This document shows, in pieces, positions 30,827 through 36,541 of a stretch of DNA of 36,541 nt. Under the pieces are notes generated by a model, which searched no databases, was not told where the DNA came from, and saw only the letters and a program-made list of their open reading frames with translations. This DNA comes from JAMQKA01 sp043951865 (lineage in GTDB: Bacteria; Bacteroidota; Rhodothermia; Balneolales; Balneolaceae). Numbering within the stretch: position 1 is the stretch's first letter; each line of letters starts with the position of its first letter. The stretch is from the NCBI RefSeq assembly GCF_043951865.1, contig NZ_JBINJF010000036.1:1-36541 (forward strand), in the 5' to 3' direction. The translations under genes were made by a program, and so were the position numbers.

Positions 30827-31381
30827 TTATTTTTGTGGATAATCCATTTGCCCGGTGGCGATCATCCAGTGGTGGTGTTGATGATGTACTCCGGCAGCCA
30901 AGAGTCCAATGTAGCCCAGAGCTCTAATCTTAGGAACTTCGTTTGAATTAGCAGACGTACAGGTAATGGTCCACACCCCATTCTTATGCCTAGATTCCAT
31001 GGTCCAGCCTTTTTCTTTTTTGAGCATCATAGGGTGCATGGACAACACGCGTTTCAGAGCTACGTTGGCTCGCTCTGTAGATGGTCGAACCTGCAGTTCT
31101 ACGCCTTATTCTACAGGTTGCTTTTCAAGCACTTCTACCTCTTCGGTAAAGGCTTTCATATCCAGCAGGTGCTGCCTCAGCGCTTCCAGGTCAACCTGTT
31201 CCCAATTGGTATTGGGATCCTGTTCCAAAGCTGTAATCGTCTCCTGAATGGCACCAAAAATTTGATTGCCGGGAGCCGAAAGCGGGGTAGAGCCGTGATG
31301 CTGGGCGTTTGTATTATTGAAAGAGAGTGCAAAGAGGATTAGCGTAACTCCTGACAACTTCATCAACTTGGTATAAAGCAT
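30827..31381 (-). pseudogene. Secreted protein gene with one in-frame TAA
   Basis: A single minus-strand frame of 185 codons, interrupted only by TAA at 31108-31106. Before it: signal peptide (LMKLSGVTLILFALSFNNTNA) and mature QHHGSTPLSAPGNQIFGAIQE, ending LEKQPVE. After it, in the same frame: GVELQVRPSTERANVALKRV, then WTMESRHKNGVWTITCTS and VPKIRALGYIGLLAAGVHHQ-HHHW. Both halves read as one family of small secreted proteins with a terminal His-rich metal-site-like end; function unknown. The stop replaces one codon in the E/G-rich turn, so either a recent nonsense mutation or a sequencing error, less likely read-through. If translated as is, only the 91-residue first part is made. Confidence 0.7.
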
Positions 31382-31652
31382 GTCTTACTTACTTGATTTG
31401 ACTAATAATTTGAACTGAAATATCAGGAGATAAATACAGAAAAAGAAATAATCAGAATGCCACTGTCATTCCAAACGTTTCGGTGCCCATCACCTGCAGG
31501 GCCGTAAGTGAGACGGCCAGGTACAGTATTTTGGCTTTAATGTATCAAAAAGACTACTTACAAAATTAATACCTTTAACAAGTGGTTTATCTTGGTATGA
31601 AATTGATCTGAAAAAAGACAGTATTCTTTAAATAAACTATCAGAGGCAGATT

Positions 31653-32441
31653 ATGAGATTATCAAATAAGAATGTTCTGATTACGGGAGGAAGTGCCGGT
31701 ATCGGGAAAGCGTTAATTGAAGAACTTTCGGTAAAGGATATTACTGATATAGCCGTCATGGGGAGAACCGTTGAAAAGTTGGATGATCTGGAAGACCAAT
31801 TTCCCTCGGCTCGATTCTTGAAAATTCAGGGAGATGTATCTGTACTAAGCGATGTAAAAGAGGCATCGAAAACGATAAAACAAGAATGGGGCTCCCTTGA
31901 TATCTTGATCAATAACGCCGGGGTAGTCAGTGCCGGACTTTTAGAGGAGATCAGTGATGAGGATATTTTGGGGCAGATTAATGTTAATCTCACGGGACTT
32001 ATTTATATGACCAAGCATTTCCTGCCGCTGCTCAAGAAGAGCGACGAAGCGGCTATAATGAATATTTCCTCTGGACTCGGATATATTGCCATGCCATTTT
32101 ACAGTGTCTACGCAGCCACAAAAGCGGGCGTTAAACATTTTTCTGAAGCGATGCGCAGAGAACTGGTTGATTATCCGATTCACGTGATGACGGTCTATCC
32201 TACCTCTACTGATACCCCAATGATGGAATCGGCAAATACAGGCGATATGGATAGCCCCCAAAAAGTGGCACGGGCCTCTATCGAGGGATTACTTAACGGT
32301 GAGATAGAAGTTGTACTTGGTGGCCAACAACGGATAGATGACATCAAAACAAACCTAAATGACCCTCAAAAAATGGATGAAAAAGTGGATGGCATGTATG
32401 AGGCGTTGCGTAAACGGGCAGAACGACATCGGTCGATGTAA
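31653..32441 (+). CDS. Short-chain dehydrogenase/reductase (SDR)
   Basis: 262 residues, classical SDR size. TGGSAGIG (11-18) binds the NAD(P) cofactor, NNAG is at 87-90, and the active site comprises S140 (NISSGLGY), Y153 and K157 (YAATK). The segment VMTVYPTSTDTPMM following beta-6 is typical. The sequence resembles the DltE/YciK type of uncharacterised oxidoreductases; the substrate is unknown. AGAGG (31641-31645) precedes the ATG. It stands alone with no obvious operon partner; the next item is a decayed small ORF. Confidence 0.9.
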   Translation: MRLSNKNVLITGGSAGIGKALIEELSVKDITDIAVMGRTVEKLDDLEDQFPSARFLKIQGDVSVLSDVKEASKTIKQEWGSLDILINNAGVVSAGLLEEISDEDILGQINVNLTGLIYMTKHFLPLLKKSDEAAIMNISSGLGYIAMPFYSVYAATKAGVKHFSEAMRRELVDYPIHVMTVYPTSTDTPMMESANTGDMDSPQKVARASIEGLLNGEIEVVLGGQQRIDDIKTNLNDPQKMDEKVDGMYEALRKRAERHRSM

Positions 32442-32584
32442 TCATTGTTGCATTAGATTATAATATTTCAGCTCCATATACCATCATTTCTAACAACTGG
32501 TAGTATAACTGTGAAAATTATCCTATCTATGGGATTTTGATATCCAACTGGATATAATAGAACCTAACAGGCAAGGAGTAAGCT

Positions 32585-32850
32585 ATGAATGCTGCAGAAA
32601 AGAAAAGGGAATACGCTGCCAAGATCGACTTCCCAAAACACCTGATCATATGAGGAGCCCGTACAGAGTACCACTATATTACTGAGTTTGGAGACGAATT
32701 TGTTACCCTTAGTCCACGGGAGTTGATCCACTCTGATGAAATTTTAGGTGTACCTTGGAGATGATTGATAAGGCTATGAAGAACCTTGCAGAAGGTAAGG
32801 TGTCAGAATCGGTGGATATGGAAGAACTCGAAAAACTGCTTGAGGGGTAA
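32585..32850 (+). pseudogene. Decayed small ORF, unknown
   Basis: A good ribosome site AAGGAG (32573-32578) precedes ATG 32585. The frame gives KREYAAKIDFPKHLII, then a TGA (32651-32653), and continues in frame as GARTEYHYITEFGDEFVTLS and PRELIHSDEILGVP. After a frame break near 32755 it reads EMIDKAMKNLAEGKVSESVD and MEELEKLLEG to a TAA (32848-32850). The pieces make sense as one protein of about 87 residues with one nonsense and one frameshift. The C-terminal helix resembles small antitoxin-like or DNA-binding tails, but I do not recognise a family. Confidence 0.45.
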
Positions 32851-32899
32851 CCGGGTCATATATTCGAAATTATAATGGGTGTCGCCGATCTTAATTTTT

Positions 32900-33850
32900 T
32901 TAAGGAATAATAGCAGTTTTTCCTCGTGTATGCAGCGACTCAATCTCTTGCAGAGCCATCGGTACCTCATCTAAATCAAAGGTTTTAGAAACCGGCACCG
33001 TAATATATCCCTCATCAGCCAGCTGCTGTATATGTGTTAACTGCCTGGCATTGGGCTCAACAAATACGTACCGAAATTTAGTATCGTCTGGGATTTTCGG
33101 ATTTCTGTGGGTAATGGAAATAAGTTGTCCGCCGCTTTTTAGCGTGCCAATACTTTGATCGAGCGATTTTCCACGGGAACAGTGGAAGATAAAATCCACC
33201 CCATCCGGTGTTACTGTCTTTACAGCTTCCCCCACATTACCGGCACTATAATCGATGGTTTCATCGGCACCAAGCTCTTTCATGTAGTCTTGGTTACGAC
33301 CGCTGGCCACGCCTATGACTGTAGCACCAACGGTTTTTGCCAGCTGAATAGCTATGGTTCCTACCCCACCAGAGCCACCCAGTATCAATAATGTTTGACC
33401 TTTTTCCAGATTTCCAAACTGGAACAGTGCCTGGTAGGCAGTTAATCCGACCAATGGGACAGCGCCAGATTCTTCCATTGTAATTTGTTGCGGGCGCTGG
33501 GCAACATAGCTTTCAGGAATAGATACGTACTCTGCAAAAGTTCCGTACTGCACGGTAGGGCGACGGGCGTACGCATACACTTCATCTCCCTGTTCAAATC
33601 GCCGTGCAGCAAATCCACGCTCTTCAACTATACCCGCCATGTCCCAGCCCGGAACAGCGGGAAACTCTGCGGGGATTACTTCATTAAGCATGCCCCGGGC
33701 TACGGCTGCATCTACGGGATTTACACCTGCCGCTTTTACGCGGACGAGGACTTCGCCTTCCCCGGGTTCAGGGCGCTCGAGGGTTCCCGTTTGAATATGA
33801 TCCAGCTCTCCAAATTCTTCAAAATATGATGCCTTCATCTGTGTACTCAT
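32900..33850 (-). CDS. MDR-family NADP-dependent oxidoreductase
   Basis: 316 residues of the zinc-less medium-chain dehydrogenase/quinone oxidoreductase type. The N-terminal GroES-like part includes VRVKAAGVNPVDAAVARGML and FPAVPGWDMAGIVEE; the Rossmann motif is LGGSGGVGTIAIQLAK. The end ESLHTRGKTAIIP is typical. No structural-zinc Cys cluster is present. It likely reduces quinones or activated alkenes with NADPH. Single gene, divergent from the FNT fusion gene; no ribosome site is obvious. Confidence 0.9.
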   Translation of the reverse strand: MSTQMKASYFEEFGELDHIQTGTLERPEPGEGEVLVRVKAAGVNPVDAAVARGMLNEVIPAEFPAVPGWDMAGIVEERGFAARRFEQGDEVYAYARRPTVQYGTFAEYVSIPESYVAQRPQQITMEESGAVPLVGLTAYQALFQFGNLEKGQTLLILGGSGGVGTIAIQLAKTVGATVIGVASGRNQDYMKELGADETIDYSAGNVGEAVKTVTPDGVDFIFHCSRGKSLDQSIGTLKSGGQLISITHRNPKIPDDTKFRYVFVEPNARQLTHIQQLADEGYITVPVSKTFDLDEVPMALQEIESLHTRGKTAIIP

Positions 33851-34212
33851 AAATGGTATTAATTGCTTGTATTAATGTCATTAACCGTGGAATGGGTAAA
33901 CGTTTACAGTAAGAGATCCGTTTCGGTATCGGATATTTGACAGTTGTAATGACATAGAGTTATGTGTTGATACATCAATAGTATTTCTTGGGATATTACA
34001 TTGATGATCCATGGTAAAGCAGGCTCAAACAAATGTAAGACTGCCAACGGTAATTGCACGTGCATCAGATTAGCGATACCTTTATGACCAGATAGATTAT
34101 TCAATAAATCCTTCCTCGATATCAAATGTTAGCATTATTCTTCCAATCGATGTGTAAGTAAGAATTAGTAAATAGAATTTCGTTATTTCGATTAATTTAA
34201 TAGAAGAACTCC
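33851..34212. other. Intergenic region between divergent genes
   Basis: About 360 bp, AT-rich toward the right end (AATTTCGTTATTTCGATTAA near 34180). A minus-strand reading frame of 73 codons exists but has no ribosome site or recognisable content. It must contain the promoters for the MDR and FNT-fusion genes; none is clear enough to name. Confidence 0.5.
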
Positions 34213-35706
34213 ATGAAGACAGACAGTATCAGAGAACAAATTGACCAGTCCCAAAGCGGTGCACCCGCGGGCGGACAGGCCGTTCGTGATATATTTTCGA
34301 CGGATGAAATTTTTCATCGCATTGTAGCCACAGCCGATGAGGATTTTAGCCGCACTGCGCGTCTCCTTTTTCTAAGCGGAGTGGCTGCGGGGCTGTCTAT
34401 CGGCCTTACATTTGTGGCCCGGGCTGCGATGACGGCCGCCGTAGGTCCGGAGTCTTCGTTGTTCCTCGGTAACATGTTATATCCCCTTGGATTTATACTG
34501 ATTGTAGCCGGCAAATATCAGCTGTTTACCGAAAATACGCTTACCCCTGTCACGCACGTGCTCACACGGATTGCCAGCGTGCCCGCGCTGCTGCGCGTTT
34601 GGGGCATAGTGCTATTTGCAAATGTTATTGGGGCAGGAGCGTTGGCGTATGCATTGGCCAACACCGGCATCTTTGCGGCCGAAGCGGCCGAAGTGGCCCG
34701 GGGCTTTGGAGAACATGCCCTGAGCGTATCCTGGAATGATCTGTTTTGGAAAGGCGTATTGGCAGGATGGATTGTAGCCTCGATGGTTTGGCTGACCCAT
34801 GCCGTACGAGATGCCATGGCTCGCATCGCTATCGTTTTTATACTGATGTATCTCATTCCGATCGCGGATCTGTTTCACTGTATTATTGGTGCCTGTGAGG
34901 TGCTTTACCTGATTTTCCAGGGGTTGGCCGGCTGGGGCCAGTTCGGGTATTTCTTTTCTGCCGTAACGCTGGGCAATACGGTGGGCGGAGTGATACTGGT
35001 GGCTATTCTCAATTATTCGCAGACGCGTCAGAGTCGCTTTCCCGATCGGGACTGCGGTCAGCTGGAGCTTACATGGAAAGAATGGCTGTTTGGTCGTAAT
35101 ACAACGTTGCCGGATTTTATTCGTCGCCCGCATTCCAATCAGGACCAGGAAGAAGAAACGGAGGATACCTTGCAGCCCCCTGTCATTGAAGAAGATCACC
35201 AACGTGGAAACCCCGATGCGGAAATCACCCTCTTGCAGTATGGAGACTATGAATGTGAAACCAGTCGTCGAATCTATAAGATGATAGACGAAATAATGCA
35301 GGAAGAGGGTGGGCACATTCGATATGTGTATCGACACCTTCCGCTTAGCCGACGACATCCGCATGCTGAAAACGCGGGAATGGCCGCAGAGGCTGCCGCC
35401 GACCAAGGCAAGTTTTGGGAAATGCATGACGAACTGTTTGACCATCAAAATCACCTGGAAGATGAAAACCTGCTCAAATGTGCTCGTCACCTAAATTTGG
35501 ATACCGATCAATTTCAGGAAGAGATGTTTGCCGAAGAAAACAGGAAACGCGTGCTTGAAGACCGGCGATCCGGCGTACGCAGCGGGGTGAAAGACACCAA
35601 TAACCTGTTTATCAATGGGCAGCGATTCGACAAAGCGATGAAAAAGGACAACATTCGGCGAGAAATTGAACGCATTAAAATGACGTTAATATCCGATAAT
35701 AAATAA
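34213..35706 (+). CDS. FNT channel fused to DsbA-like domain (CxxS)
   Basis: 497 residues. Residues about 30-280 are a formate/nitrite transporter (YfdC-like: IFHRIVATADEDFSRTARLL, LFLSGVAAGLSIGLTF, GNMLYPLGFILIV, FTENTLTPV) with six membrane helices and a central His (H222, IADLFHCIIGACEVL). After an acidic linker (DQEEETEDTLQ) follows a DsbA/thioredoxin_4-type domain (about 333-495: EITLLQYGDYECETSRRIYK, YVYRHLPL, AAEAAADQGKFWEMHDELF, NLFINGQRF). Its active site is C348-E-T-S351, so the second Cys is Ser. By FNT topology both ends face the cytoplasm, which would put the DsbA-like domain inside. Fusions of DsbA-like domains to NhaA are known; this FNT pairing is less familiar. Possible role: anion channel with a redox or thiol-binding regulator. 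Confidence 0.85.
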   Translation: MKTDSIREQIDQSQSGAPAGGQAVRDIFSTDEIFHRIVATADEDFSRTARLLFLSGVAAGLSIGLTFVARAAMTAAVGPESSLFLGNMLYPLGFILIVAGKYQLFTENTLTPVTHVLTRIASVPALLRVWGIVLFANVIGAGALAYALANTGIFAAEAAEVARGFGEHALSVSWNDLFWKGVLAGWIVASMVWLTHAVRDAMARIAIVFILMYLIPIADLFHCIIGACEVLYLIFQGLAGWGQFGYFFSAVTLGNTVGGVILVAILNYSQTRQSRFPDRDCGQLELTWKEWLFGRNTTLPDFIRRPHSNQDQEEETEDTLQPPVIEEDHQRGNPDAEITLLQYGDYECETSRRIYKMIDEIMQEEGGHIRYVYRHLPLSRRHPHAENAGMAAEAAADQGKFWEMHDELFDHQNHLEDENLLKCARHLNLDTDQFQEEMFAEENRKRVLEDRRSGVRSGVKDTNNLFINGQRFDKAMKKDNIRREIERIKMTLISDNK

Positions 35707-35750
35707 TGATGGATCACGCCAAAACGAAGAGCTGAAGTTGTAAGGGGGCG

Positions 35751-35841
35751 GTCAAAGGGAGAATTCCCAGAAGTACCGGCAAGAGCCGGTTGGCAAGGTT
35801 TCGGTGGACTCCCCTCCACATTGGGACAGGTGGCCGTTGAC
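35751..35841 (+). ncRNA. Candidate structured RNA
   Basis: Three successive perfect hairpins: GGGA-GAAT-TCCC (35757-35768), ACCGGC-AAGA-GCCGGT (35775-35790) and GTGGA-CTCCCC-TCCAC (35804-35819). They are enclosed by GTCAA (35751-35755) and TTGAC (35837-35841), which can close a multibranch loop. It matches no RNA family I recognise and may be part of a mobile element end. The strand is assumed. Confidence 0.3.
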
Positions 35842-36467
35842 TAAAGCCCTAATTGATGGTTGTTGTCACTCATTGTCGCAGCACCCATCCGGTTTTATTT
35901 CCCCTTCAATCGCTTTTAATATTGGATAATCACTCACTTACCAAAAACAGTTAGTGAGCATCCCCGGGAAAACCCCGGATACTTTTTAATCTCCGGTTTT
36001 TTCATGGTTTACTACAGTAACATGTCGGATTTTGAGTTCCCGAGCAGTTGCTGGTTGCTCCTTTGGTTATGGGGACTTCGCAGCCGCAACTATCATCGGG
36101 GCTCCGGTAAACTTCTTTTTTTTGAGTTTTAAGTGGCGTAACAATTCCTCTTGTTTATTACAGAATACAATTCGTCTGTAATATAGGCCCTGTACCATGT
36201 TCGAGAGTCAAATAAATTTTGAGAGATTGAAAGCTAACTACTTGGTAGCCTTCGACAATATCGCAAACGAAGCTCCCATCTCCGGTACAATTACACACAA
36301 AAGCCGTTGTAGGATAAGCATATTTCAGCCTATCAGGATTTTCCTGATAGGCTGAAATATCACATAAAAAAGGTGCCAAGATTCCCTAATATAGGTACAT
36401 GAAGTATGTCTCTTGCGGAAAAATATTTACGCTAATTGTTTATGATAAACGCGTTTAGGGGTTAACC
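35842..36467. other. Gene-free region with hairpins
   Basis: About 600 bp without a convincing gene. It holds a hairpin CTCACTTAC/GTTAGTGAG (35933-35958, one mismatch) and then CCGGG-AAAAC-CCCGG (35965-35979). A terminator-like CCGGA...TCCGG with TTTTTT follows (35975-36002). Near 36320 is the long perfect inverted repeat listed separately. A 73-codon minus-strand frame (36158-36379) contains Cys pairs but runs through that repeat and has no known relatives that I recognise. Confidence 0.45.
36320..36360. repeat. Perfect 19-bp inverted repeat, 3-nt loop
   Basis: ATATTTCAGCCTATCAGGA (36320-36338), loop TTT, and its exact reverse complement (36342-36360). No T-run follows on either strand, so it is not a standard intrinsic terminator. 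Such a long perfect stem is unusual and could be a recombination, replication or element-end structure. Confidence 0.85.
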
Positions 36468-36541
36468 TTAAGCAGCCAATGCATGTTTAATGCGATTAAT
36501 GGGTTCATCGTTTTGCCAATTGATGTACTGCAATAGCGTCA
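36468..36541 (-). CDS. C-terminal end of an unknown protein (partial)
   Basis: Minus-strand frame open from the right edge to TAA at 36470-36468, reading TLLQYINWQNDEPINRIKHA-LAA. Trp-x-Asn with a following Pro near a basic end is seen at the tails of some IS transposases, but 23 residues are too few to identify a family. Most of the gene lies outside the window. Confidence 0.3.
   Translation of the reverse strand, partial: TLLQYINWQNDEPINRIKHALAA

Noticed and set aside
33904..34125. 73-codon minus-strand frame between divergent genes
   Set aside because: No ribosome site, no recognisable motif, and it sits where promoters are expected.
36158..36379. 73-codon minus-strand frame with Cys pairs (FVCNCTGDGSFVCDI)
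   Set aside because: It runs through the perfect 19-bp inverted repeat and has no clear start signal. Kept only as a remote possibility.

Overview
The window reads as a chromosomal segment of a Gram-negative bacterium of roughly 50% GC. It has an outer-membrane barrel protein, a lipoprotein and cleavable signal peptides. Several protein types (GxxExxY protein with its flanking repeats, alginate_exp-type barrel, fused nitrate reductase) point to the Bacteroidota/Balneolota/Rhodothermota assemblage. Clear GGAGG-type ribosome sites before several genes fit Balneolota better than typical Bacteroidota. This placement is inference; no rRNA or marker gene is present.

Layout. 1-91: start of a His-rich, probably metal-handling protein running off the left edge. 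593-4024: a SARP/AfsR-like regulator. 4045-4849: a GxxExxY (PD-(D/E)XK-like) gene embedded among three copies of an about 90-110 bp palindromic repeat. 5060-8819: four plus-strand genes (ArsM-like methyltransferase, lipoprotein, TPR protein, MddA/NnrU-type membrane methyltransferase). 8942-11355: molybdenum cofactor and tetrapyrrole genes in mixed condition, with an intact moeA flanked by decayed moaA and hemD remnants. 11912-13267: a nitroreductase-like protein. 13328-25094, minus strand: an assimilatory nitrate cluster read as nirB, nirD, outer-membrane barrel, narK-type transporter, a three-part nitrate reductase (Mo domain + FAD/NAD(P)H domain + BFD [2Fe-2S]), a rubredoxin protein with siroheme-reductase-like domains, and moaD. 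A divergent cobA/SUMT (25389-26270) would supply siroheme to NirB. Most spacers of this cluster hold a different family of palindromic repeat.

26515-30720 is the most striking region. A cobalamin riboswitch, with what looks like a complete antiterminator/terminator platform, leads first into a 115-codon N-terminal stump of metE and then directly into nrdB-nrdA. The NrdB has Phe where the radical Tyr should be and Glu at the first metal-ligand position, the class Ic (Mn/Fe) pattern. The simplest reading is that a deletion inside metE placed a B12-independent ribonucleotide reductase under a B12-OFF switch.

30827-36541: a secreted protein gene interrupted by one in-frame TAA, an SDR, a small decayed ORF, an MDR oxidoreductase, and a formate/nitrite-channel protein fused to a DsbA-like domain whose active site is CxxS. 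After these comes about 750 bp with no convincing gene, holding several hairpins, and then the last codons of a minus-strand gene at the right edge. Four to five genes are broken in 36 kb, all in the right three quarters, so this is a stretch of active gene loss beside intact nitrogen-assimilation and DNA-precursor genes.
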